NCBI GenBank assembly: GCA_029782225.1
Contig: JAKOVF010000080.1
Span: 1-53,978, forward strand
Length of the DNA: 53,978 bases
Direction of reading: 5' to 3'
From: Chloroflexota bacterium
GTDB taxonomy: Bacteria; Chloroflexota; Anaerolineae; Anaerolineales; Villigracilaceae
The notes below the pieces were generated by a model that was given only the letters and a program-made list of their open reading frames with translations, was not told the DNA's origin and searched no databases. Shown here in pieces: positions 7,969-15,349 of this stretch; the first letter of the stretch is position 1, and the number at the start of each line of letters is the position of its first letter. The position numbers and the translations under genes were made by a program.

Positions 7969-8754
7969 CTAGAACAATAGGCTTGCAATCCCCAGGCCCA
8001 CCGCGGCAAGGACAAATGTGATCAGCGCAATGCCTTGCATAAGGAGGATCAATAGCACGGTGCGGCGCTGGTCCGGGCGCAGCTTCAAGAACCAGCGGTC
8101 GAGCACTTTCCTCACAAACAAGCGCCCGCGTGTGCCTCGCAATTCGCTGTAACGCTTGATGCTTTCCAGCCATTCATGGATCACATGACGGACAGTGGGA
8201 AGAAAATCCTCTCCACCGACGTTTTCCTGACAGAACACTTCTTCATAACTGAGACGTGTGCCGCGCGGGATGCTTTGGAATTTCCATGTAACGATCGTCT
8301 TGCAATCCGCATCCAGGTGATAACTAAACTTCTGAGGCGGCTCGTACTCGTCCACGAAATATTCCTGGTCCGCTTCAACAACGCTTTGCGTTTCAGGTGC
8401 TTGTTCAGCGGGAGATTCTGCAGGGGCAACGGACTTATCCCTCGGCGCATCTGTGACAGGTGCATCTTCCGTGGACGAAGAGCTTTGCCCCATTTTCATG
8501 AGCAGGACCTGTGCGAATCCCTCCAACGCGCTGCGAGCTGCATGCGACGATGGGCCGGCAATCCCATAGGGCGCGTCGGTCAACACATGGACCCGGTAAC
8601 TGCTCCCCACCTGGGGGAAATCGTCCGAAACACTCAACAGCTGACTCAGCCCCCAGATCGGGCTGAGCTGGATACGGCGCTCCACGTTGATGACCGTGTT
8701 GAACACTTCATCGCATGGCGCCTCGATATCGATCCAATCGCTCACTTTTTGCAT
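7969..8754 (-). CDS. SRPBCC-fold protein with a C-terminal membrane anchor
   Basis: A 261-residue protein. The N-terminus (VSDWIDIEAPCDEVFNTVINVERRIQLSPIWG) is typical of the START/SRPBCC ligand-binding fold (polyketide cyclase or coenzyme-Q-binding type). A low-complexity Ser/Ala/Pro/Glu-rich insertion (about 95-130) splits the fold, which resumes with FSYHLDADCKTIVTWKFQSIPRGTRLSYEEVF. The C-terminus has a basic stretch followed by a hydrophobic helix (about 235-260), so it is probably tail-anchored with the ligand-binding domain in the cytoplasm. It is the last gene of the dsr/hem run, 9 bp after the radical SAM gene. The ligand is unknown; a hydrophobic or tetrapyrrole compound would fit the context but is not shown. 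Confidence 0.7.
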   Translation of the reverse strand: MQKVSDWIDIEAPCDEVFNTVINVERRIQLSPIWGLSQLLSVSDDFPQVGSSYRVHVLTDAPYGIAGPSSHAARSALEGFAQVLLMKMGQSSSSTEDAPVTDAPRDKSVAPAESPAEQAPETQSVVEADQEYFVDEYEPPQKFSYHLDADCKTIVTWKFQSIPRGTRLSYEEVFCQENVGGEDFLPTVRHVIHEWLESIKRYSELRGTRGRLFVRKVLDRWFLKLRPDQRRTVLLILLMQGIALITFVLAAVGLGIASLLF

Positions 8755-8763
8755 AATTCAATT

Positions 8764-9891
8764 TTACACCCCCAGCATCTTGTAGCAAAACTGACATGCA
8801 GCGGGCGGAGGCGAAAGTTCCTCTTGATCGTCCTGTGCCACCATGGATGTGAACACCGCCAGTGGACTATTGCTCGCGCCGCGACATTTAAAGCTTTCGA
8901 CAAAACCTGTCCGTGTCTGGCTCTGGAGTGCGTTCATGAACCCATTACACACATTTCCAAAGGAAAGCGTTTCAAATGGATGAGCCTCACCCCGAAAATA
9001 ACGAGGCACCTCGCCCTGCACAGTCAGCCCGAGATATACACATGGACTGACCTCGCCTTTATGATTGATATACACCGTATTTATGGGGTCCGCATCACAA
9101 ACGAGCGTCTCCGGTTCTGCGTGAAGGGCATAAACCCGCAGAGGAAGTTTAAACCGTTCTGCCGTCTCTTTGGCACCCCGGATGATTTCCAAATGTTCAG
9201 GCAGAGGCGGATCGCCAAAGACGTGTTGTCCGTCGAGCGCGAGGCTCGGAGCGTAGGTAAGGTTGGTCGCGGCCACTTCGTCCGCGCCGAGAGAGGCGGC
9301 CAGCGCCATCAGCGATGGAAATTCGTAGAGGTTGGCGCGCGTCATCAAGAAGTGCAGCTCGAGCCAGGGTTTATCACTGCCCCGCTTCCGCTTCAGGCTG
9401 GCCAGGTTCTCAAAGTTTGCGCATAAACGGGAAAAATCTGAATGGGTGCGCAATGATTCGTGAACGGAGGCAGCCGTCCCTGCGAAGGAAACGGAGATCA
9501 TGTCGACACCCATGTCAATCAGCCTGTTATTCTGTTCCTCATCAAGCCAGGTCCCGTTGGTTGTAAACCCTGTGGAGCAGCCTTTTTGTTGGGCCATCGC
9601 CAGCATCTCCCACAGATGCGGATGGAGCATGGGTTCGCCCCAGCCCTGCAAGTAGACAAGATCGAACAGATCCAGATGAGGAGCGATATGCTCACGGTAC
9701 ATTTCGAGCGTCAGATCCCCCTCGATCCACTTTTTGAGCAGCGCATCATGCGGACAAAACACGCATCCCGTACCGCAGCGGCTGGTCACTTCGATCTGAG
9801 CCGCGCTGAAAGGACGTCTTGCTTTTTTATTGGCACGCAGCTTTAGTTTTGGAAACAGATTTCCTATGTTTGAGAAGAGAGGGACTTTCAT
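8764..9891 (-). CDS. Radical SAM protein with C-terminal SPASM-like cysteines
   Basis: A 375-residue radical SAM enzyme. The CxxxCxxC cluster motif is Cys39/43/46 in EVTSRCGTGCVFC, followed by LQGWGEPMLHP (SAM-binding GEP motif), TTNGTWLD and MISVSFAG. The C-terminal part has further cysteines (LVCDADP, SPCVYLGL, FKCRG, ACQFCYKM) as in SPASM domains that hold auxiliary clusters. The ATG at 9891 overlaps the hemA stop as ATGA, so I prefer it to an upstream start. Tight coupling to hemA suggests a tetrapyrrole-related step such as those of the AhbC/AhbD/NirJ group, but I cannot place it in any of these by eye. The specific reaction is unknown. Confidence 0.82.
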   Translation of the reverse strand: MKVPLFSNIGNLFPKLKLRANKKARRPFSAAQIEVTSRCGTGCVFCPHDALLKKWIEGDLTLEMYREHIAPHLDLFDLVYLQGWGEPMLHPHLWEMLAMAQQKGCSTGFTTNGTWLDEEQNNRLIDMGVDMISVSFAGTAASVHESLRTHSDFSRLCANFENLASLKRKRGSDKPWLELHFLMTRANLYEFPSLMALAASLGADEVAATNLTYAPSLALDGQHVFGDPPLPEHLEIIRGAKETAERFKLPLRVYALHAEPETLVCDADPINTVYINHKGEVSPCVYLGLTVQGEVPRYFRGEAHPFETLSFGNVCNGFMNALQSQTRTGFVESFKCRGASNSPLAVFTSMVAQDDQEELSPPPAACQFCYKMLGV

Positions 9892-11177
9892 TTTAGGCCA
9901 TATAGTTCCCGGACCCATGCAATATAGGTCGCAGTATCTTTATCAGGCGGCAATTCGCGCAGATGGATGGTTGGCTCGTGGAGCATTTTTCCAATGATGG
10001 CTTTGGCCATGGCCTGTACCAAATGTTCCTGATGAGGTGTAAGCGGGCCCAGCCGCCGTAGTGTTTGTTCTACTTCGGCCTGATAGATGTCTTCGCCTTT
10101 GTGGTAGAGGGCCTGGATGACAGAGGCACAGCGCCGAGCTTCAACCCACTGACAGAACGATTTCATTTCCTGTCGCACAATCTCCTCGACCTCATGGCAG
10201 ACCGAGGCCGTCAGAGGATGCCGGGTCTTCACAGTGATTTCGAGATCATCAATGTTCGAGAGGTGCACACCGGGTATCGATGCAATCTGTGGATCCGCAT
10301 CGCGCGGCACAGCCAGATCGGCGATCAACAGCGGCCGGTCCCCGCGCATCTGCTGTGCCTTCATCACTGTCCCTGTATGCAAAACAATGTGAGGCGCGCC
10401 CGTGGAACAAATCACGATATCTGCCTGTGCCAGGGTTTCATCCAGCGCATCAAAGTGGACTGCTGTGCCATTCAGGTTTCTCGCCAGTTTTTGTGCGCGC
10501 TCAAAAGTGCGGTTGGCGATCATGACACAGCGCAGTCCCGCCTTGACCAGGGCCCGGGCGGTGATCGAGCTGATCTTTCCCGCGCCGATCAAGAGTGCCG
10601 TACGCTCATTCAGGGGACCCAAAACCTGCTCTGCTAACTCGACCACAACACTGGCAACAGAGATATTCCCCTGCCCAATTGGCGTCTCAGTGCGAGCGCG
10701 TTTCCCCGCCTGAATGGCATATCGAAAGAGTGCCGAGAGAACCGGACCACTCATGCCTGCGCATTGTGCCATCTCAGACGCGGACCGCACCTGCCCGAGG
10801 ATTTCGTTCTCACCGAGGACAAGCGAATCCAGCCCCGCCGCTACCTGCATCAAATGAAGGGCAGCGCCCTCCCCGTGAGCAACATACACGATGCGCCGCA
10901 CCTGATCCAATGACAAATTCGCGTGTCGGGAGAAAAATTCCTCCAACTGCAATTCTGCAAAAGCAAACCCGGTGGTAAGAACATATACCTCGGTACGGTT
11001 GCATGTGGATAGAAGAACGGCTTCCTTGATGACCCTCTTGTCGCCTACCAATTCGCTCAAAGCAAGCGGGACACGCTCCGGCCCAAACGCCAGGTGTTCA
11101 CGCACATCCACGGGCGCGACTTTGTGATTCAGGCCAATCATGAGAATCGGCATCGTAGCCGTAGCTTGCTTGTTCAC
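9888..11177 (-). CDS. hemA: Glutamyl-tRNA reductase
   Basis: HemA reduces glutamyl-tRNA to glutamate-1-semialdehyde, the first step of C5-pathway tetrapyrrole synthesis. The 429-residue protein shows GLNHKVAPVDVREHLAF, the catalytic Cys59 in LLSTCNRTE, GLDSLVLGENEILGQV, GKRARTET, SVASVVVELAEQ, the NADPH-binding LLIGAGKIS, ADIVICSTGAP and LLIADLAVPRD. The GTG at 11177 forms a GTGA overlap with the dsrN stop and has AGGA about 8 bases upstream; an ATG eight codons later (MPILMIGLNHK) is the alternative start. Placing the committed step of tetrapyrrole synthesis within the dsr run would let siroheme supply follow DsrAB demand. Confidence 0.95.
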   Translation of the reverse strand: MNKQATATMPILMIGLNHKVAPVDVREHLAFGPERVPLALSELVGDKRVIKEAVLLSTCNRTEVYVLTTGFAFAELQLEEFFSRHANLSLDQVRRIVYVAHGEGAALHLMQVAAGLDSLVLGENEILGQVRSASEMAQCAGMSGPVLSALFRYAIQAGKRARTETPIGQGNISVASVVVELAEQVLGPLNERTALLIGAGKISSITARALVKAGLRCVMIANRTFERAQKLARNLNGTAVHFDALDETLAQADIVICSTGAPHIVLHTGTVMKAQQMRGDRPLLIADLAVPRDADPQIASIPGVHLSNIDDLEITVKTRHPLTASVCHEVEEIVRQEMKSFCQWVEARRCASVIQALYHKGEDIYQAEVEQTLRRLGPLTPHQEHLVQAMAKAIIGKMLHEPTIHLRELPPDKDTATYIAWVRELYGLK

Positions 11178-12592
11178 GCTGTGCTTCCTACACCTTGACA
11201 GGATTCGTGATAAAGCTGTGCACGCTGGACCAGGCTCTTTGCCCAGTCAGGAGCACCACCGATATGCAGGTGCGCATACGAAGCCAGGACATTGTGGACC
11301 ACGATTCCATCGCGCCCGTTTCCAAGCCCATTCCCGCGCGACATCCGGTAGGCCGTGTGTAATGAGTGTTCGCCGTCAAAGATCAGCCGCGAATTGTGAA
11401 ATTCATGTCCGCGCAAGACGGTTCCTTCTGCAAAGAAAGGATTGTCATGATCAACATGCGCGACCACATAGCCATGTCCCTGAGGCCTATTGGTCATTTC
11501 GATCTCGCAGGGCAGGACGCCAACCATCTCCGCCGATTTTTCATCCCAGTGAATGCGGCGGGAGAGATACATCATTCCTCCGCACTCTGCATAGACGGGC
11601 AATCCCATTTCAATGGCGTTCTTAATGGAGCCACGAAGGCTCACATTAGCGGAAAGTTGCTGCATGAAGATTTCAGGAAAGCCGCCGCCCATGTAGAGAG
11701 CATCTACCGGCGGCAGGTTGGCGTCGGTCAATGAGTTGATGAAAACCAGTTCAGCCCCCGCCTCGCCGAGAGCTTCGAGGTTCTCAGGATAGTAAAAGGT
11801 GAATGCGCGGTCGCGGAGAATACCAATTCTAGGGTGCGAGCCCACGGAACCGTGTTCAGCATTCGGACTCGCTTCTGCCGGAAGGGGCGGCGCAGCGCGG
11901 GCGATTCGCAGGATCAAGCCGAGGTTGAGGTATTTCTCAATGGCCGCCTGGCAGTTTGTGATGGCAGAAAGAAGCGTCTCTTCTTCCGAGCGAGGAATCA
12001 GACCCAGATGGCGGTCCGGGATCGTGAGCTTTTCATCGCGTGGAATTGCACCCACTACTGGAATATGGCAGTGACTTTCGATGGCTTCGCGGACGCGGGC
12101 TTCATGCCGGCCATGTGCAACGTTATTAAGGATCACACCGGCAATATTCGTATTCAGCTCGAAGGTCTGACAGCCGCGTACGATCGCAGCAGCACTACGC
12201 CCGGTACGAGCTGCATTGACCACCAACAGGATCGGCGCATTCAGTGTGCGGGCAACAGCCGCAGTACTGCCGACGCCCGTTTCGTCAAACGAATCAAAGA
12301 GACCATGATTTCCCTCGATCAGACTTAAGTCCACATCTTGAGCACAGCGGATAAAAGCCGCCAGAAGGGCTTGGGATTCATCATAGAAGAACGGATCCAA
12401 CGAACGACAGGCTCGCCCCGCAGCCTCAGTTAACCAGGAGGGGTCAATATAATCGGGACCTTTCTTATATGGCTGGATGATGAGTCGGCGCGCTCGCAAT
12501 GCCGCGCACAGGCCGAGGGTAACAGTTGTCTTTCCACTGCGTCCCTGTGGAGCAGCAATGACCAAACGAGGCAGGCAGATTTCTTGGGGCAT
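11174..12592 (-). CDS. dsrN: CobB/CbiA-type glutamine amidotransferase, probable DsrN (siroheme amidase)
   Basis: An ATP-dependent a,c-diamide synthase of 472 residues. The N-terminal dethiobiotin-synthetase-like domain has a P-loop (APQGRSGKTT), YKKGPDYIDPSWL and IEGNHGLFDS. The C-terminal class-I-like amidotransferase domain has YMGGGFPEIF, Cys in PVYAECGGMMYLS, and GHGYVVAHVDHDNPF, GHEFHNSR and the final HLHIGGAP. In cobalamin operons this family is CobB/CbiA; in dsr operons the homologue DsrN is thought to amidate siroheme to the form found in DsrAB. No other cobalamin genes surround it, so DsrN is the better reading. It starts at an ATG 34 bp after the ferredoxin gene and ends overlapping hemA. 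Confidence 0.88.
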   Translation of the reverse strand: MPQEICLPRLVIAAPQGRSGKTTVTLGLCAALRARRLIIQPYKKGPDYIDPSWLTEAAGRACRSLDPFFYDESQALLAAFIRCAQDVDLSLIEGNHGLFDSFDETGVGSTAAVARTLNAPILLVVNAARTGRSAAAIVRGCQTFELNTNIAGVILNNVAHGRHEARVREAIESHCHIPVVGAIPRDEKLTIPDRHLGLIPRSEEETLLSAITNCQAAIEKYLNLGLILRIARAAPPLPAEASPNAEHGSVGSHPRIGILRDRAFTFYYPENLEALGEAGAELVFINSLTDANLPPVDALYMGGGFPEIFMQQLSANVSLRGSIKNAIEMGLPVYAECGGMMYLSRRIHWDEKSAEMVGVLPCEIEMTNRPQGHGYVVAHVDHDNPFFAEGTVLRGHEFHNSRLIFDGEHSLHTAYRMSRGNGLGNGRDGIVVHNVLASYAHLHIGGAPDWAKSLVQRAQLYHESCQGVGSTA

Positions 12593-12626
12593 CGCAGAAA
12601 CCGAACTCTAATGACTTGGGACTCCG

Positions 12627-12824
12627 TTAAATCTCAGTAATCGTCACTGCGCCCTCTTCGCAGGTTTCGCAGGACATACAGCCGATACAATCATCGGGGC
12701 TGCCCGTAAACATGGCGTATTTTTTGCCATCTTCCTCGATCATCGTAATCGCCTGGATTGGGCAGTTTTCGACGCAATCGCCGCACGCTTTGCATTTCTC
12801 AATGTCAATCGTGATGATAAACAT
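12627..12824 (-). CDS. Small 2x[4Fe-4S] ferredoxin
   Basis: A 65-residue cytoplasmic ferredoxin. The first cluster motif is CKACGDCVENCP (Cys11, 14, 17, 21). The second is atypical, with Cys46, 49, 52 and 55 in CIGCMSCETCEEG: a CxxCxxCxxC arrangement in which the last spacing is short and no proline follows. The ATG at 12824 is preceded by a good GGAGG (12829-12833) on the leftward strand, which rules out a longer upstream start. It lies between the DsrE-like gene and dsrN and is a likely electron carrier for DsrAB or the DsrK-like proteins. Confidence 0.9.
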   Translation of the reverse strand: MFIITIDIEKCKACGDCVENCPIQAITMIEEDGKKYAMFTGSPDDCIGCMSCETCEEGAVTITEI

Positions 12825-12852
12825 GGGGCCTCCAAAATTCTTCCGTCGCGTC

Positions 12853-12904
12853 GAGCGTAGTCGAGACACTCTTCTTACATGTTCCATGCGCTTCGACTAC
12901 GCTC
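12853..12904. repeat. Dispersed inverted-repeat element between the DsrE-like and ferredoxin genes
   Basis: GAGCGTAGTCGA (12853-12864) and TCGACTACGCTC (12893-12904) form a perfect 12-bp inverted repeat with a 28-base loop. The right arm sits in CGCTTCGACTACGCTCCGCG, a type of sequence I associate with dispersed repeats in Chloroflexota-like genomes. It could form a hairpin in the leftward transcript and act as a processing or attenuation site. Confidence 0.55.
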
Positions 12905-12917
12905 CGCGCGAGGCGTA

Positions 12918-13295
12918 TTAGAAACTCAGAACCAAATCTGACTCTAAACCTCTTTTCGTCAGGAACGTACTGCTGACCAAATTATCCACTTGTTCAATCA
13001 GTTCGGTTTGGTCAATATCATTTAATTCGAGAGAAGCGGAGCAAATGTAAAACTTGACACCCGAATCCAGCGCCCGTTGAATGAACTGGCTGATGGGTTG
13101 TCCATCCTCCCTGGCGCAAACATGATCGGCAACGCCTTGTTTGAGCAACTGAGTTGCCTGCATGGTAAAGAACAGACTAACATCGTGTCCCATCTTGGCC
13201 GCGCCAATGGCAAAAAAGAATGGAGCAGCACAGCGCTCCGGGGTTCCCGGCCCGGAGGTGAGCATCATCAGGATTTTCTTGGGTTCGACAGGCAT
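12918..13295 (-). CDS. DsrE-family protein
   Basis: A 125-residue cytoplasmic protein of the DsrE/TusD-like fold: KILMMLTSGPGTPERCAAPFFFAIGAAKMGHDVSLFFTMQATQLL at the N-terminus, and VKFYICSASLELNDI, where Cys85 sits at the position of the family's sulfur-carrying cysteine. Other cysteines are at 22 and 60. Unlike the DsrEFH trio of sulfur oxidisers it stands alone, so it is more likely a single-chain sulfurtransferase or sulfur-binding partner of the DsrK-like protein encoded just upstream. Single DsrE-like genes also occur near sulfur reductases. Confidence 0.82.
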   Translation of the reverse strand: MPVEPKKILMMLTSGPGTPERCAAPFFFAIGAAKMGHDVSLFFTMQATQLLKQGVADHVCAREDGQPISQFIQRALDSGVKFYICSASLELNDIDQTELIEQVDNLVSSTFLTKRGLESDLVLSF

Positions 13296-13313
13296 TCTGA
13301 CTTCCTACCTATA

Positions 13314-13344
13314 GGTGACGGCCACTTTGCAAGTGACTGTCACC
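13314..13344 (-). terminator. Hairpin at the end of the second DsrK-like gene
   Basis: GGTGACGGCCACTT (13314-13327) and AAGTGACTGTCACC (13331-13344) pair at 12 of 14 positions around a 3-base loop. The stem overlaps the stop codon of the leftward DsrK-like gene. No T-run follows, so attenuation or RNA processing is as likely as full termination before the DsrE-like, ferredoxin, dsrN and hemA genes. Confidence 0.45.
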
Positions 13345-14671
13345 TCTTCTCCCAGATAATGGCATTCGCGACCAACTCGCTCAGATTCTGTACCTTGACC
13401 TTGAGCTTATAATGCCGCTTTACTTCATCCAGTTGATCAAGGCAGTTGTGACACGATGTCGCGAGGATTTCTGCGCCGGTCGCACGGACCTGATCCGCTT
13501 TGGCTTTGCCAGCAGCCTTGCGCTCAGCCGCGAACTCCGTCATCGAAAGCATACCGCCGCCGCCGCCGCAACAGTAGTTTTCAGCACCATGTGGTTCCAT
13601 GTCCACAAAGTCCATGACGGAGTGGCGCAGGATATAACGCGGCTCTTCGATGATGCCTCCACTACGTGCCTGGTTGCACGGATCGTGATAGGTGACCCGT
13701 TTGGTATTGCGCGCGGGATCCAGCTTGAGACGACCCTGCCTAATGTACTGCGCCTGCAATTCCACAAAGCTGACCACCGGAAAAGGATAGCTGTGTCCAA
13801 GCCAGTTCTCAGCCTCCCAGCGTTGGGAGCGATACCCGTGTCCGCACTCAGCCATCACCAGAGTTTGCGCGCCGAGATGGTTGACCGCGGCTTCGAGATT
13901 CGCGGCGATCTTGCGGGAAGCCACATCATCTCCAGAGAACAGGCCGTAATTGGTCGCATCCCAGCTTTCAGTACTGAGGGTCCAGTCTTCGCCGGCTGCA
14001 TTGTAGATTTTTGCTGCCGCCTGGATCAGATAAGGGAAGTACTTCACCTCTCGTGGATTGAAGGTATAGATGACGCGAGCGTGTTTTTTGTTGATTGGAA
14101 TGATGGCGCTGGTGTCTTCCACCTCTTTTTGAAGCTCCTCTTCCATCCACTTCACTGTTTCTAGATAGTCTTCCTCACCCACGCCCATATTATTGCCCAC
14201 CTCAAGATGGACATTGACGGTCGCCTTCAAGCCTTCGGGTGTCATATCCATCGCGGCCAGCATGCCACGCGCGGCGCGCACGATAAAACGCGTATCCACG
14301 CCCATCGGGCAATTGAGGACACAGCGTCCGCACATGGTGCAGGAGCCGTAGGCCGTCATGACGAGCGCCTCTACCATTTCCTGATCCAGGTCGGCCGCGC
14401 CGGTCCATGCAGGGATGGCCCTGCTGGTCCCATCGTACAGCTTGCGGTAAACCTTGCGCAGTTGTTCCGCACGGTAAGCGGGAACATGCTCAGGCTTTGG
14501 ATTCGAGACGTAGTAGTGGCACGAGTCCGCACAGATGCCACAGCGCACACAGGCTTCCAGAGAAGCTTGCAACTGGCGGTTGAGGCGCTGACGCAGAACA
14601 TCAAGTGCGACAGCTTTTTTCTCGTCCGTGAGTTTGTAGCGTTCGTCAGTGAATTTGTCTCTGAACATCAT
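13340..14671 (-). CDS. Second DsrK/HdrD/TmcB-like iron-sulfur protein
   Basis: A 443-residue cytoplasmic protein with two [4Fe-4S] motifs (CVRCGICADSC, Cys41-51; CTMCGRCVLNCP) and two CCG-type cysteine-rich domains (MAECGHGYRS with YHDPCNQAR; ENYCCGGGGGML with TSCHNC). This is the layout of DsrK, HdrD and TmcB, which handle disulfide or trisulfide chemistry. It is a diverged paralogue of the DsrK at 23236-24681. Two ATG codons lie in tandem at 14671 behind GAGG. It is 6 bp after a small DsrM/TmcC-like membrane gene, so the two probably form a membrane complex that passes electrons from the cytochrome genes upstream to a cytoplasmic acceptor such as DsrC or the DsrE-like protein. Confidence 0.85.
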   Translation of the reverse strand: MMFRDKFTDERYKLTDEKKAVALDVLRQRLNRQLQASLEACVRCGICADSCHYYVSNPKPEHVPAYRAEQLRKVYRKLYDGTSRAIPAWTGAADLDQEMVEALVMTAYGSCTMCGRCVLNCPMGVDTRFIVRAARGMLAAMDMTPEGLKATVNVHLEVGNNMGVGEEDYLETVKWMEEELQKEVEDTSAIIPINKKHARVIYTFNPREVKYFPYLIQAAAKIYNAAGEDWTLSTESWDATNYGLFSGDDVASRKIAANLEAAVNHLGAQTLVMAECGHGYRSQRWEAENWLGHSYPFPVVSFVELQAQYIRQGRLKLDPARNTKRVTYHDPCNQARSGGIIEEPRYILRHSVMDFVDMEPHGAENYCCGGGGGMLSMTEFAAERKAAGKAKADQVRATGAEILATSCHNCLDQLDEVKRHYKLKVKVQNLSELVANAIIWEKR

Positions 14672-14677
14672 TTGCCT

Positions 14678-15319
14678 CTACTCCGCGTATTTCCCTTTGG
14701 ACTGACCAATCACGCCGCGGCGCCCAAAGTTGAAACCAAAAAAGAACTTCGAATAGAAGAAATAAACACAATGGCGGATCTTGCTGATCGGAATGTAAGC
14801 CAGCATGATGCCAGCGACCACGTAAAAAACAGGCAGGATCGATGCCCAGATCAAAGCTACTGTAGCCAGCGCCGTAAACAACGACACAATGAACACCGAT
14901 GCGTAATCATCCGGCAGGCTCAACATCCGCTCGTTGGGGCCAGCCAGGCGCATAAAAATTCCTGCAAAGCCAAACAGCGCCCCCAATCCGGTAAGCACCG
15001 CCGCGGCCCAGACCAGCCAACCAGGAAAAACACTCAACCATGGACTCGCAAACAAGAAGGCAAGTGCCATAAAAACACCGACGTGAAAAAAGATTCCTCG
15101 CAGATAGGCGATCCAGTGAATGCGCGTTGATTCCTTTTCCCACGGAGCCATGCCGAGAGTGAACGCAAAGAGCACTCCACTCAAGGGAGAGCCCCGCTGG
15201 CGCGAGAAATCTTTCCTGAACGGTCGGTTCATGATGTCCGCCAGCCTGACGAAGATTCCCGATATTCCGATCAGCAATCCTATGATGGCGATGGTCCGTG
15301 TAACGAAGATACTGTCCAT
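14678..15319 (-). CDS. DsrM/TmcC-like membrane cytochrome b subunit
   Basis: A 213-residue membrane protein with about five hydrophobic helices (roughly 6-27, 65-95, 105-130, 142-165, 165-190). The fourth and fifth helices and the C-terminal IRHCVYFFYSKFFFGFNFGRRG fit the NarI/DsrM/TmcC family, which binds b hemes and exchanges electrons with quinone. Candidate heme-ligating histidines are in IHWIAYLRGIFFHVGVF and in ISKIRHC. It directly precedes the second DsrK-like gene (6-bp gap) and follows the repeat-cytochrome gene. Similarity is judged from hydropathy and short motifs, so the family is likely but its heme content is uncertain. Confidence 0.72.
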   Translation of the reverse strand: MDSIFVTRTIAIIGLLIGISGIFVRLADIMNRPFRKDFSRQRGSPLSGVLFAFTLGMAPWEKESTRIHWIAYLRGIFFHVGVFMALAFLFASPWLSVFPGWLVWAAAVLTGLGALFGFAGIFMRLAGPNERMLSLPDDYASVFIVSLFTALATVALIWASILPVFYVVAGIMLAYIPISKIRHCVYFFYSKFFFGFNFGRRGVIGQSKGKYAE

Positions 15320-15349
15320 GTTGTCTCAATCTCCTTTTCGAGGAGGAAC

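Noticed and set aside
8176..9426. A 416-codon rightward open frame covering the SRPBCC and radical SAM genes
   Set aside because: It lies antisense to two genes with clear family motifs and has no recognisable domain; long antisense frames are common in GC-rich coding DNA.
11174..12592. Calling the CobB/CbiA protein a cobalamin biosynthesis enzyme
   Set aside because: No other cobalamin genes surround it, and the dsr context fits DsrN; the biochemical family is the same.
12918..13295. Part of a DsrEFH complex
   Set aside because: Only one DsrE-like gene is present and no DsrF or DsrH follows; the reductive marker DsrD is present instead.
14207..15130. A 307-codon rightward open frame across the second DsrM/DsrK-like pair
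   Set aside because: Antisense to genes with conserved cysteine motifs and membrane helices; its own translation is His/Arg/Gln-rich and featureless.
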